Shown in pieces: positions 35,761 through 50,700 of a DNA stretch of 64,000 bases (positions are counted from its first letter, which is position 1; the number at the start of each line of letters is the position of its first letter). Position numbers and translations under genes: made by a program. The DNA comes from Sanderia malayensis (lineage: Eukaryota > Cnidaria > Scyphozoa > Semaeostomeae > Pelagiidae), in contig RQOL01000372.1 in NCBI GenBank assembly GCA_013076295.1, positions 682,001-746,000 of the forward strand, written 5' to 3'. Below the pieces are notes generated by a model, which was given only the letters and a program-made list of their open reading frames with translations, was not told where the DNA came from and searched no databases.

Positions 35761-38415
35761 ATGTAAATTGTGGGAGGGAAAATTAATTTTTATTCGTGTA
35801 AATTGTGGGAATGAGTGTTATCTTTTATTCGTGTAAATTGTGGGAATGAATGTCAATATTACTGAAAAAGTAACTAAAAGTGTATAACAATTTGTTCTCG
35901 CTGAATTGACGTGAAATCATGCGTAATTTGTGGGAATGAATGTTAATTTTGATTATTGTAAGTTGCGGGAATAAAAGTTAACTTTTGTTGGTGTAAATTG
36001 TGGGAATGAGTGTTATCTTTTATTAGTGTAAATTGTGGGAATGAATGTTAATATTACTGAAAGAAGTAACTAAAAGTGTATAACAATTTTTTCTCGCTGA
36101 ATTGACGTGGAATCATGCGCAAACTGTGGGAATGAATCCTAATTTTGATTAGTGTAAGTTGCGGGAATAAAAGTTATTTTTTATTGGTGTAAATTGTGGG
36201 AATGAGTGTAATCTTTTATTAGTGTAAATTGTGGGATTGACTGTTAATTTTACTGAAAAAAGTAACTATAATGTATAACAATTTGTTCTGGCTGAATTTA
36301 CGTGGAATCATGCGCAAATTGTGGGAATGAATCCTAATTTTGATTAGTGTAAGTTGCGGGAATAAAAGTTAGTTTTTATTAGTGTAAATTGTGGGAATGC
36401 ATGTTTATATGACTGAAAAAAGTAACTAAAAGTGTATAACAATTTGTTTTCGCTGAATTGGCTTGGAATCATACGCAATTTGTGGGAATGAATGTTAATA
36501 TTACTGAAAGAAGTAACTAAAAGTGTATAACAGTTTTTTCTCGCTGAATTGACGTGGAATCATGCGCAAACTGTGGGAATGAATCCTAATTTTGATTAGT
36601 GTAAGTTGCGGGAATAAAAGTTATTTTTTATTGGTGTAAATTGTGGGAATGAGTGTAATCTTTTATTAGTGTAAATTGTGGGAATGAAGGTTAATGTTAT
36701 TGAAAAAGTAACTAAAAGTGTATAACAATTTGTTCTCGCTGAATTGACGTGGAATCTTGCGCAAATTGTGGGAATGAATACTAATTTTAATTAGTGTAAG
36801 TTGCGGAAATAAAAGTTAATTTTTATTGGTGTAAATTGTGGGAATGAGTGTAGTTTTTTATTAGTGTAAATTGTGGGAATGAATGTTAATTTTATTGAAA
36901 AAAGTAACTAAAAGTGCATAACAATTTGTTCTCGCTGAATTGACATGGAATCATGCGCAAATTGTGGGAATAAATGTTAATTTTGATTAGTGTAAGTTGC
37001 GGGAAAAAAGTTGATTTTTATTGGTGTAAATTGCGGGAATGATAGGTAAAATTTATTAGTGTAAATTGTGGGAATTAGTGTTATCTTTTATTAGTGTAAA
37101 TTGTGGGAATGAATGTTAATATTACCGAAAAAGTAACTAAAAGAGTATAACAATTGGCTTTCGCTGAATTGACGTGGAATCATGCGCAAACTGTGGGAAT
37201 GAATCCTAATTTTGATTAGTGTAAATTTCGGGAAAAAAAGTTAATTTTCATTGGTATAAATTGTGGGAATGAATGTTATTGTAAATTGTGGGAATGAATG
37301 TTAATATTACTGAAGGAAGTAACTAATAGTGTATAACAATTTGTTCTCCCTGAAAATGACATCGAATCATGCGCAAATTCTGGGAATGAATGTTAATTTT
37401 GATTAATGTAAGTTGCGGGAATAAAACTTGATTTTTATTGGTGTAAATTGTGGGAGGGAAAATTAATTTTTATTCGTGTAAATTGTGGGAATGAGTGTTA
37501 TCTTTTATTTGTGTAAATTGTGCGAATGAATGTTAATATTACTGAAAAAGTAACTAAAAGAGTATAACAAAGTTGCTTTCGCTGAATTGACGTGAAATCA
37601 TGCGCAATTTGTGGGAATGAATACTAATTCTGATTAGTGTAAGTTGCGGGAATGAAAGTTAATTTTTATTAGTGTAAATGGTGGGAGTGAATGTTGTCTT
37701 TTATTAGTGTAAATTGTGGGAATGAATGTTAATATTACTGAAAAAGTAACTAAAAGTGTATAACAATTTGTTCTGGCTGCATTGACGTGGAAACATGCGC
37801 AAATTTTGGGAATGAATACTAATTTTGATTAGTGTAAGTTGCGGGAATAAAAGTTAATTTTGATTAGTGTAAGTTGCGGGAATAAAAGTAAATTTTCATT
37901 AGTGTAAATTGCGGGAATAAAAGTTAATTTTTATTAGTGTAAATGGTGGGAATGTATGTTAATATAACTGAAAAAAGTAGCTAAAAGTGTATAACAATTT
38001 GATCTCGCTGAATTGACATGGAATCATGCGCAAATTGTGGGAATAAATGTTAATTTTGATTAGTGTAAGTTGCGGGAAAAAAGTTGATTTTTATTGGTGT
38101 AAATTGCGGGAATGATAGGTAAAATTTATTAGTGTAAATTGTGGGAATTAGTGTTATCTTTTATTAGTGTAAATTGTGGGAATGAATGTTAATATTACCG
38201 AAAAAGTAACTAAAAGAGTATAACAATTGGCTTTCGCTGAATTGACGTGGAATCATGCGCAAACTGTGGGAATGAATCCTAATTTTGATTAGTGTAAATT
38301 TCGGGAAAAAAAGTTAATTTTCATTGGTATAAATTGTGGGAATGAATGATGTTATTGTAAATTGTGGGAATGAATGTTAATATTACTGAAGGAAGTAACT
38401 AATAGTGTATAACAA
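35761..38415 (+). repeat. 2.65-kb module, right copy (offset about 10,001)
   Basis: Partner of 25,760-28,410. Its 3-bp insertion (AATGATGTTATTG) recurs in copy 2 at about 52,990. This again shows that the internal duplication came before the 14.65-kb duplication. Confidence 0.88.
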
Positions 38416-38723
38416 TTTGTTCTCCCTGAAAATGACATCGAATCATGCGTAAATTGTGGGAATGAATGTTAATTTTGATTAATGTAAGTTGCGGGAATAA
38501 AACTTGATTTTTATTGGTGTAAATTGTGGTAGGGAAAATTAATTTTTATTCGTGTAAATTGTGGGAATGAGTGTTATCTTTTATTTGTGTAAATTGTGCG
38601 AATGAATGTTAATATTACTGAAAAAGTAACTAAAAGTGTATAACAATTTGTTCGCTGAATTGACGTGAAATCATGCGCAATTTGTGGGAATGAATGTTAA
38701 TTTTGATTATTTTAAGTAGCGGG

Positions 38724-38781
38724 AATAAAAGTTGATTTTTATTGGTGTAAATTGAGGGAATGATAGGTAAATTTTATTAGT
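38724..38781 (+). repeat. Junction between the two 14.65-kb copies
   Basis: About 50-60 bp that belong to neither aligned unit at this position. They read like the GAGGGAATGATAGG subrepeats seen at about 30,385 and 34,920. The equivalent point after copy 2 (from about 53,378) continues as GTTAACTTTTGTTGG instead. This is the breakpoint of the large duplication, or an assembly join. Confidence 0.75.
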
Positions 38782-41700
38782 GTAAATTGTGGGAATGAGT
38801 GTTATCTTTTATTAGTGTAAATTGTGGGAATGAATGTTAATGTTACTGAAAAAGTAACTAAAAGTGTATAACAATTTGTTCTCGCTGAATTGACGTGAAA
38901 CCATGCGCAAGCTGTGGGAATGATTGTTAATTTTGATTAGTGTAAGTTGCGGGAATAAAAGTTAATTTTTGTTGGTGTAAATTGTGGGAATGAGTGTTAT
39001 CTTTTATTAGTATAAATTGTGGAAATAAATGTTAATATTACTGAAAAAAGTAACTAAAAGGGTATAACAATTTGTTTTCGCTGAATTGACGTGGAATCAT
39101 GCGCAAATTGTGGGAATGAATGTTAATTTTGATTAATGTAAGTTGCGGGAATAAAACTTGATTTTTATTGGTGTAAATTGTGGGAGGGAAAATGAATTTT
39201 TATTCGTGTAAATTGTGGAAATGAGTGTTATCTTTTATTCGTGTAAATTGTGGGAATGAATGTTAATATCACTAAAAGAAGTAACTAAAAGTGTATAACA
39301 ATTTGTTCTCGCTGAATTGACGTGGAATCATGCGCAAACTGTGGGAATGAATCCTAATTTAGATTAGTGTAAGTTCCGGGAATAAAAGTTATTTTTCATT
39401 GGTGTAAATTGTGGGAATGAGTGTAATCTTTTATTAGTGTAAATTGTGGGATTGAATGTTAATTTTACAGAAAAAAGTAACTATAATGTATAACAATTTG
39501 CTCTGGCTGAATTTACGTGGAATCATGCGCAAATTTTGGGAATGAATCCTAATTTTGATTAGTGTAAGTTGCGGGAATAAAAGTTAGTTTTTATTAGTGT
39601 AAATTGTGGGAATGAGTGTTATCATTTATTATTGTACATTGTGGGAATGAATGTTAACATAACTGAAAAAAGTAACTAAAAGTGTATAGCAATATGTTGT
39701 GGCTGAATTGACGTGGAATCATGCGCAAATTGTGGGAATGAATCTAAATAAATTGTAGGAATGAATGTTAATATTACTGAAAAAAGTAACTAAAAGGGTA
39801 TAACAATTTGTTTTCGCTGAATTGAAGTGGAATCATGCGCAAATTGTGGGAATGAATGTTAATTTAGATTAGTGTAAGTTCCGGGAATAAAAGTTATTTT
39901 TCATTGGTGTAAATTGTGGGAATGAGTGTAATCTTTTATTAGTGTAAATTGTGGGATTGAATGTTAATTTTACAGAAAAAAGTAACTATAATGTATAACA
40001 ATTTGTTCTGGCTGAATTTACGTGAAATCATGCGCAAATTTTGGGAATGAATCCTAATTTTGATTAGTGTAAGTTGCGGGAATAAAAGTTAGTTTTTATT
40101 AGTGTAAATTGTGGGAATGAGTGTTATCATTTATTATTGTACATTGTGGGAATGAATGTTAACATAACTGAAAAAAGTAACTAAAAGTGTATAGCAATAT
40201 GTTGTGGCTGAATTGACGTGGAATCATGCGCAAATTGTGGGAATGAATCTAAATAAATTGTAGGAATGAATGTTAATATTACTCAAAAAAGTAACTAAAT
40301 GTGTATAGCAATTTGTTTTCGCTGAATTGACATGAATCATGCGCAAATTGTGGGGATGAACCCTAATTTTGATTAGTGTAAGTTGCGGGAATAAAAGTTG
40401 ATTTTTATTGGTGTAAATTGTGGGAGGGAAAATTAATTTTTATTCGTGTAAATTGTGGGAATGAGTGTTATCTTTTATTCGTGTAAATTGTGGGAATGAA
40501 TGTCAATATTACTGAAAAAGTAACTAAAAGTGTATAACAATTTGTTCTCGCTGAATTGACGTGAAATCATGCGTAATTTGTGGGAATGAATGTTAATTTT
40601 GATTATTGTAAGTTGCGGGAATAAAAGTTAACTTCTGTTGGTGTAAATTGTGGGAATGAGTGTTATCTTTTATTAGTGTAAATTGTGGGAATGAATGTTA
40701 ATATTACTGAAAGAAGTAACTAAAAGTGTATAACAATTTTTTCTCGCTGAATTGACGTGGAATCATGCGCAAACTGTGCGAATGAATCCTAATTTTGATT
40801 AGTGTAAGTTGCGGGAATAAAAGTTATTTTTTATTGGTGTAAATTGTGGGAATGAGTGTAATCTTTTATTAGTGTAAATTGTGGGATTGACTGTTAATTT
40901 TACTGAAAAAAGTAACTATAATGTATAACAATTTGTTCTGGCTGAATTTACGTGGAATCATGCGCAAATTGTGGGAATGAATCCTAATTTTGATTAGTGT
41001 AAGTTGCGGGAATAAAAGTTACTTTTTATTAGTGTAAATTGTGGGGATGCATGTTTATATGACTGAAAAAAGTAACTAAAAGTGTATAAGAATTTGTTTT
41101 CGCTGAATTGGCTTGGAATCATACGCAAATTGTGGGAATGAATGTTAATATTACTGAAAGAAGTAACTAAAAGTGTATAACAATTTTTTCTCGCTGAATT
41201 GACGTGGAATCATGCGCAAACTGTGGGAATGAATCCTAATTTTGATTAGTGTAAGTTGCGGGAATAAAAGTTATTTTTTATTGCTGTAAATTGTGGGAAT
41301 GAGTGTAATCTTTTATTAGTGTAAATTGTGGGAATGAAGGTTAATGTTATTGAAAAAGTAACTAAAAGTGTATAACAATTTGTTCTCGCTGAATTGACGT
41401 GGAATCTTGCGCAAATTGTGGGAATGAATACTAATTTTAATTAGTGTAAGTTGCGGAAATAAAAGTTAATTTTTATTGGTGTAAATTGTGGGAATGAGTG
41501 TAATTTTTTATTCGTGTAAATTGTGGGAATGAATGTTAATTTTATTGAAAAAAGTAACTAAAAGTGCATAACAATTTGTTCTCGCTGTATTGACATGGAA
41601 TCATGCGCAAATTGTGGGAATAAATGTTAATTTTGATTAGTGTAAGTTGCGGGAAAAAAGTTGATTTTTATTGGTGTAAATTGCGGGAATGGTAGGTAAA

Positions 41701-44700
41701 ATTTATTAGTGTAAATTGTGGGAATTAGTGTTATCTTTTATTAGTGTAAATTGTGGAATGAATGTTAATATTACCGAAAAAGTAACTAAAAGAGTATAAC
41801 AATTGGCTTTCGCTGAATTGACGTGGAATCATGCGCAAACTGTGGGAATGAATCCTAATTTTGATTAGTGTAAATTTCGGGAAAAAAGTTAATTTTCATT
41901 GGTATAAATTGTGGGAATGAATGTTATTGTAAATTGTGGGAATGAATGTTAATATTACTGAAGGAAGTAACTAATAGTGTATAACAATTTGTTCTCCCTG
42001 AAAATGACATCGAATCATGCGCAAATTGTGGGAATGAATGTTAATTTTGATTAATGTAAGTTGCGGGAATAAAACTTGATTTTTATTGGTGTAAATTGTG
42101 GGAGGGAAAATTAATTTTTATTCGTGTAAATTGTGGGAATGAGTGTTATCTTTTATTTGTGTAAATTGTGCGAATGAATGTTAATATTACTGAAAAAGTA
42201 ACTAAAAGAGTATAACAAATTTGCTTTCGCTGAATTGACGTGAAATCATGCGCAATTTGTGGGAATGAATACTAATTCTGATTAGTGTAAGTTGCGGGAA
42301 TGAAAGCTATTTTTTATTAGTGTAAATGGTGGGAGTGAATGTTGTCTTTTATTAGTGTAAATTGTGGGAATGAATGTTAATATTACCGAAAAAGTAACTA
42401 AAAGTGTATAACAATTTGTTCTGGCTGCATTGACGTGGAAACATGCGCAAATTTTGGGAATGAATACTAATTTTGATTAGTGTAAGTTGCGGGAATAAAA
42501 GTTAATTTTGATTAGTGTAAGTTGCGGGAATAAAAGTAAATTTTCATTAGTGTAAATTGCGGGAATAAAAGTTAATTTTTATTAGTGTAAATGGTGGGAA
42601 TGTATGTTAATATAACTGAAAAAAGTAGCTAAAAGTGTATAACAATTTGATCTCGCTGAATTGACATGGAATCATGCGCAAATTGTGGGAATAAATGTTA
42701 ATTTTGATTAGTGTAAGTTGCGGGAAAAAAGTTGATTTTTATTGGTGTAAATTGCGGGAATGATAGGTAAAATTTATTAGTGTAAATTGTGGGAATTAGT
42801 GTTATCTTTTATTAGTGTAAATTGTGGGAATGAATGTTAATATTACCGAAAAAGTAACTAAAAGAGTATAACAATTGGCTTTCGCTGAATTGACGTGGAA
42901 TCATGCGCAAACTGTGGGAATGAATCCTAATTTTGATTAGTGTAAATTTCGGGAAAAAAAGTTAATTTTCATTGGTATAAATTGTGGGAATGAATGTTAT
43001 TGTAAATTGTGGGAATGAATGTTAATATTACTGAAGGAAGTAACTAATAGTGTATAACAATTTGTTCTCACTGAATTGACGTGGAATCATGCGCAATTTG
43101 TGGGAATGAATGTTAATTTTGATTAGAGTAAGTTGCGGGAAAAAATGTCAATATTACTGAAAAAAGTAACTAAAAGAGTATAACAATTTGTTTTCGCTGA
43201 ATTGACGTGGAATCTGGCGCAAATTGTGGGAATGAATACTAATTTTAATTAGTGTAAGTTGCGGAAATAAAAGTTAATTTTTATTGGTGTAAATTGTGGG
43301 AAGGAGTGTAATTTTTTATTAGTGTAAATTGTGGGAATGAATGTTAATTTTACTGAAAAAAGTAACTAAAAGTGCATAACAATTTGTTCTCGCTGAATTG
43401 ACATGGAATCATGCGCAAATTGTGGGAATGAATGTTAATTTTGATTAGTGTAAGTTGCAGGAAAAAAGTTGATTTTTATTGGTGTAAATTGCGGGAATGA
43501 GTGAACTTTTTTATTAGTGTAAATTGTGGGAATGAATGTTAATTTTATTGAAAAAAGTAACTAAAAGTGCATAACAGTTTGTTCTCGCTGAATTGACATG
43601 GAATCATGCGCAAATTGTGGGAATGAATGTTAATTTTGATTAGTGTAAGTTGCGGGAAAAAAGTTGATTTATTGGTGTAAATTGCGGGAATGATAGGTAA
43701 AATTTATTAGTGTAAATTGTGGGAATTAGTGTTATCTTTTATTAGTGTAAATTGTGGGAATGAATGTTAATATTACCGAAAAAGTAACTAAAAGAGTATA
43801 ACAATTGGCTTTCGCTGAATTGACGTGGAATCATGCGCAAACTGTGGGAATGAATCCTAATTTTGATTAGTGTAAATTTCGGGAAAAAAAGTTAATTTTC
43901 ATTGGTATAAATTGTGGGAATGAATGTTATTGTAAATTGTGGGAATGAATGTTAATATTACTGCAAGAAGTAACTAATAGTGTATAACAATTTGTTCTCC
44001 CTGAAAATGACATCGAATCATGCGCAAATTGTGGGAATGAATCCTGAAATTTATTAGTGTAAGTGGCGGGAAAAAAAGTTAATTTTCATTGGTATAAATT
44101 GTGGGAATGAATGTTATTGTAAATTGTGGGAATGAATGTTAATATTACTGAAAGAAGTAACTAAAAGTGCATAACAATTTTTTCTCGCTGAATTGACATG
44201 GAATCATGCGCAAATTGTGGGAATGAATCCTGAAATTTATTAGTGTAAGTTGCGGGAATAAAAGTTAATTTTTATTGGTGTAAATTATGGGAATGAATGT
44301 TATTATAACTGAAAAAAGTATCTAAAAGTGTATAACAATTTTTCTTCGCTGAATTGACGTGGAATCATGCGCAATTTGTGGGAATGAATGTTAATTTTGA
44401 TTAGTGTAAGTTGCGGGAAAAAAAGTTGATTTTTATTGGTGTAAATTGCGGGAATGATAGGTAAATTTTATTAGTGTAAATTGTGGGAATTAGTGTTATC
44501 TTTTATTAGTATAAATTGTGGGAATGAATGTTAATATTACTGAAAAAGTAACTAAAAGAGTATAACAATTTGCTTTCGCTGAATTGACGTGGAATCATGC
44601 GCAAACTGTGGGAATGAATCCTAATTTTGATTAGTGTAAATTTCGGGAAAAAAAGTTAATTTTCATTGGTGTAAATTGTGGGAATGAGTGTAATTTTTTA

Positions 44701-47700
44701 TTACTGTAAATTGTGGGAATGAATGTCAATTTTACTGAAAAAAGTAACTAAAGTGCATAACAATTTGTTCTCGCTGAATTGACATGCAATCATGCGCAAA
44801 TTGTGGGAATGAATCCTGAAATTTATTAGTGTAAGTTGCGGGAAAAAAATTTAATTTTTATTGGTGTAAATTGTGGGAATGAATGTTATTATAACTGAAA
44901 AAAGTATCTAAAAGTGTATAACAATTTTCTTCGCTGAATTGACATGGAATCATGCGCAATTTGTGGGAATGAATGTTAATTTTGATTAGTGTAAGTTGCG
45001 GGAAAAAAAGTTGATTTTTATTGGTGTAAATTGAGGGAATGATAGGTAAATTTTATTAGTGTAAATTGTGGGAATGAGTGTTATCTTTTATTAGTGTAAA
45101 TTGTGGGAATGAATGTTAATGTTACTGAAAAAGTAACTAAAAGTGTATAACAATTTGTTCTCCCTGAATTGACGTGAAACCATGCGCAAGTTGCGGGAAT
45201 GAATGTTAATTTTGATGAGTGTAAATTGTGGGAGGGAAAATTAATTTTTATTCGTGTAAATTGTGGGAATGAGTGTTATCTTTTATTAGTGTAAATTGTG
45301 GGAATGAATGTTAATGTTACTGAAAAAGTAACTAAAAGTGTATAACAATTTGTTCTCGCTGAATTGACGTGAAACCATGCGCAAGCTGTGGGAATGATTG
45401 TTAATTTTGATTAGTGTAAGTTGCGGGAATAAAAGTTAATTTTTGTTGGTGTAAATTGTGGGAATGAGTGTTATCTTTTATTAGTATAAATTGTGGAAAT
45501 AAATGTTAATATTACTGAAAAAAGTAACTAAAAGGGTATAACAATTTGTTTTCGCTGAATTGACGTGGAATCATGCGCAAATTGTGGGAATGAATGTTAA
45601 TTTTGATTAATGTAAGTTGCGGGAATAAAACTTGATTTTTATTGGTGTAAATTGTGGGAGGGAAAATGAATTTTATTCGTGTAAATTGTGGAAATGAGTG
45701 TTATCTTTTATTCGTGTAAATTGTGGGAATGAATGTTAATATCACTAAAAGAAGTAACTAAAAGTGTATAACAATTTGTTCTCGCTGAATTGACGTGGAA
45801 TCATGCGCAAACTGTGGGAATGAATCCTAATTTAGATTAGTGTAAGTTCCGGGAATAAAAGTTATTTTTCATTGGTGTAAATTGTGGGAATGAGTGTAAT
45901 CTTTTATTAGTGTAAATTGTGGGATTGAATGTTAATTTTACAGAAAAAAGTAACTATAATGTATAACAATTTGTTCTGGCTGAATTTACGTGGAATCATG
46001 CGCAAATTTTGGGAATGAATCCTAATTTTGATTAGTGTAAGTTGCGGGAATAAAAGTTAGTTTTTATTAGTGTAAATTGTGGGAATGAGTGTTATCATTT
46101 ATTATTGTACATTGTGGGAATGAATGTTAACATAACTGAAAAAAGTAACTAAAAGTGTATAGCAATATGTTGTGGCTGAATTGACGTGGAATCATGCGCA
46201 AATTGTGGGAATGAATCTAAATAAATTGTAGGAATGAATGTTAATATTACTGAAAAAAGTAACTAAAAGGGTATAACAATTTGTTTTCGCTGAATTGACG
46301 TGGAATCATGCGCAAATTGTGGGAATGAATGTTAATTTAGATTAGTGTAAGTTCCGGGAATAAAAGTTATTTTTCATTGGTGTAAATTGTGGGAATGAGT
46401 GTAATCTTTTATTAGTGTAAATTGTGGGATTGAATGTTAATTTTACAGAAAAAAGTAACTATAATGTATAACAATTTGTTCTGGCTGAATTTACGTGGAA
46501 TCATGCGCAAATTTTGGGAATGAATCCTAATTTTGATTAGTGTAAGTTGCGGGAATAAAAGTTAGTTTTTATTAGTGTAAATTGTGGGAATGAGTGTTAT
46601 CATTTATTATTGTACATTGTGGGAATGAATGTTAACATAACTGAAAAAAGTAACTAAAAGTGTATAGCAATATGTTGTGGCTGAATTGACGTGGAATCAT
46701 GCGCAAATTGTGGGAATGAATCTAAATAAATTGTAGGAATGAATGTTAATATTACTCAAAAAAGTAACTAAATGTGTATAGCAATTTGTTTTCGCTGAAT
46801 TGACATGAATCATGCGCAAATTGTGGGGATGAACCCTAATTTTGATTAGTGTAAGTTGCGGGAATAAAAGTTGATTTTTATTGGTGTAAATTGTGGGAGG
46901 GAAAATTAATTTTTATTCGTGTAAATTGTGCAAATGAGTGTTATCTTTTATTCGTGTAAATTGTGGGAATGAATGTCAATATTACTGAAAAAGTAACTAA
47001 AAGTGTATAACAATTTGTTCTCGCTGAATTGACGTGAAATCATGCGCAATTTGTGGGAATGAATGTTAATTTTGATTATTGTAAGTTGCGGGAATAAAAG
47101 TTAACTTTTGTTGGTGTAAATTGTGGGAATGAGTGTTATCTTTTATTAGTGTAAATTGTGGGAATGAATGTTAATATTACTGAAAGAAGTAACTAAAAGT
47201 GTATAACAATTTTTTCTCGCTGAATTGACGTGGAATCATGCGCAAACTGTGGGAATGAATCCTAATTTTGATTAGTGTAAGTTGCGGGAATAAAAGTTAT
47301 TTTTTATTGGTGTAAATTGTGGGAATGAGTGTAATCTTTTATTAGTGTAAATTGTGGGATTGACTGTTAATTTTACTGAAAAAAGTAACTATAATGTATA
47401 ACAATTTGTTCTGGCTGAATTTACGTGGAATCATGCGCAAATTGTGGGAATGAATCCTAATTTTGATTAGTGTAAGTTGCGGGAATAAAAGTTAGTTTTT
47501 ATTAGTGTAAATTGTGGGAATGCATGTTTATATGACTGAAAAAAGTAACTAAAAGTGTATAAGAATTTGTTTTCGCTGAATTGGCTTGGAATCATACGCA
47601 AATTGTGGGAATGAATGTTAATTTAGATTAGTGTAAGTTCCGGGAATAAAAGTTATTTTTCATTGGTGTAAATTGTGGGAATGAGTGTAATCTTTTATTA

Positions 47701-50700
47701 GTGTAAATTGTGGGATTGAATGTTAATTTTACAGAAAAAAGTAACTAAAAGTGTATAACAATTTTTTCTCGCTGAATTGACATGGAATCATGCGCAAATT
47801 GTGGGAATGAATGTTAATTTTGATTAGTGTAAGTTGCGGGAAAAAAGTTGATTTTTATTGGTTTAAATTGCGGGAATGAGTGTAATTTTTTATTAGTGTA
47901 AATTGTGGGAATGAATGTTAATTTTACTGAAAAAAGTAACTAAAAGTGCATAACAATTTGTTCTCGCTGAATTGACATGGAATCATGCGCAAATTGTGGG
48001 AATGAATGTTAATTTTGATTAGTGTAAGTTGCGGGAAAAAAGTTGATTTTTATTGGTGTAAATTGCGGGAATGAGTGTAATTTTTTATTAGTGTAAATTG
48101 TGGGAATTAGTGTTATCTTTTATTAGTGTAAATTGTGGGAATGAATGTTAATATTACCGAAAAAGTAACTAAAAGAGTATAACAATTGGCTTTCGCTGAA
48201 TTGACGTGGTATCATGCGCAAACTGTGGGAATGAATCCTAATTTTGATTAGTGTAAATTTCGGGAAAAAAGTTAATTTTCATTGGTATAAATTGTGGGAA
48301 TGAATGTTATTGTAAATTGTGGGAATGAATGTTAATATTACTGAAAGAAGTAACTAATAGTGTATAACAATTTGTTCTCCCTGAAAATGACATCGAATCA
48401 TGCGCAAATTTTGGGAATGAATCCTGAAATTTATTAGTGTAAGTTGCGGGAAAAAAAGTTAATTTTCATTGGTATAAATTGTGGGAATGAATGTTATTGT
48501 AAATTGTGGGAATGAATGTTAATATTACTGAAAGAAGTAACTAAAAGTGCATAACAATTTGTTCTCGCTGAATTCACATGGAATCATGCGCAAATTGTGG
48601 GAATGAATCCTGAAATTTATTAGTGTAAGTTGCGGGAATAAAAGTTAATTTTTATTGGTGTAAATTATGGGAATGAATGTTATTATAACTGAAAAAAGTA
48701 TCTAAAAGTGTATAACAATTTTTCTTTGCTGAATTGGCTGGGAATCATTCGCAAATTGTGGGAATGAATGTTAATTTTGATTAGTGTAAGTTGCGGGAAT
48801 AAAAGGTGATTTTTATTGGTGTAAATTGTGGGACGGAAAATTAATTTTTATTGGTGTAAATTGTGGGAATGAGTGTTATCTTCTATTAGTGTAAATAGTG
48901 GGAAGGAATGTTAATATTACTGAAAAAAGTAACTAATAGTGTATAACAATTTGTTCTCCCTGAAAATGACATCGAATCATGCGCAAATTGTGGGAATGAA
49001 TCCTAATCTTGCTTAGTGTAAGTTGCGGGAATAAAAATTAATTTTTATTGGTGCAAATTGTGGGAATGAATGTTAATATAACTGAAACAAGCAACTAGAA
49101 GTTTATAACAATTTGTTTTCGCTGAATCGACGTGGTGTCATGCGCAAATTGTGGGAGAGAATGTTATTTTTGATTAGTGTAAGTTGCGGGAATAAAAGTT
49201 GATTTTTATTCCTGTAAATTGTGGGAACGAAAGTTAATTTTTATTAGTGTAAATTGTGGGAATGAGTGTTATCTTTTATTATTGTACATTGTGGGAATGA
49301 AAGTTAACATAACTGAAAAAAGTAACTAAAAGTGTATAGCAATTTGTTGTGGCTGAATTGACGTGGAATCCTGCGCAATTTGTTGGAATGAATCTAAATA
49401 AATTGTAGGAATGAATGTTAATATTACTCAAAAAAGTAACTAAATGTGTATAACAATTTGTTTTCGCTGAATTGACATGAATCATGCGCAAATTGTGGGG
49501 ATGAATCCTAATTTTGATTAGTGTAAGTTGCGGGAAAAAAAGTTGATTTTTATTGGTGTAAATTGAGGGAATGATAGGTAAATTTTATTAGTGTAAATTG
49601 TGGGAATGAGTGTTATCTTTTATTAGTGTAAATTGTGGGAATGAATGTTAATGTTACTGAAAAAGTAACTAAAAGTGTATAACAATTTGTTCTCGCTGAA
49701 TTGACGTGAAACCATGCGCAAGTTGTGGGAATGAATGTTAATTTTGATGAGTGTAAATTGTGGGAGGGAAAATTAATTTTTATTCGTGTAAATTGTGGGA
49801 ATGAGTGTTATCTTTTATTAGTGTAAATTGTGGGAATGAATGTTAATGTTACTGAAAAAGTAACTAAAAGTGTATAACAATTTGTTCTCGCTGAATTGAC
49901 GTGAAACCATGCGCAAGCTGTGGGAATGATTGTTAATTTTGATTAGTGTAAGTTGCGGGAATAAAACTTGATTTTTATTGGTGTAAATTGTGGGAGGGAA
50001 AATGAATTTTTATTCGTGTAAATTGTGGAAATGAGTGTTATCTTTTATTCGTGTAAATTGTGGGAATGAATGTTAATATCACTAAAAGAAGTAACTAAAA
50101 GTGTATAACAATTTGTTCTCGCTGAATTGACGTGGAATCATGCGCAAACTGTGGGAATGAATCCTAATTTAGATTAGTGTAAGTTCCGGGAATAAAAGTT
50201 ATTTTTCATTGGAGTAAATTGTGGGAATGAGTGTAATCTTTTATTAGTGTAAATTGTGGGATTGAATGTTAATTTTACAGAAAAAAGTAACTATAATGTA
50301 TAACAATTTGTTCTGGCTGAATTTACGTGGAATCATGCGCAAATTTTGGGAATGAATCCTAATTTTGATTAGTGTAAGTTGCGGGAATAAAAGTTAGTTT
50401 TTATTGATGTAAATTGTGGGAGGGAAAATTAATTTTTATTCGTGTAAATTGTGGGAATGAGTGTTATCTTTTATTCGTGTAAATTGTGGGAATGAATGTC
50501 AATATTACTGAAAAAGTAACTAAAAGTGTATAACAATTTGTTCTCGCTGAATTGACGTGAAATCATGCGTAATTTGTGGGAATGAATGTTAATTTTGATT
50601 ATTGTAAGTTGCGGGAATAAAAGTTAACTTTTGTTGGTGTAAATTGTGGGAATGAGTGTTATCTTTTATTAGTGTAAATTGTGGGAATGAATGTTAATAT

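Larger units (their letters stand above)
24131..38730 (+). repeat. 14.65-kb tandem unit, copy 1
   Basis: Offset to copy 2 is 14,651 bp at 24,261, 26,501 and 27,121, and 14,646 bp at 34,633 and 38,711. The unit holds several tens of monomers and the older internal duplications at offsets 6,477 and about 10,001 bp. It ends at GATTATTTTAAGTAGCGGG (38,705-38,723), an odd subrepeat otherwise found only at the end of copy 2. No gene lies within. Confidence 0.93.
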
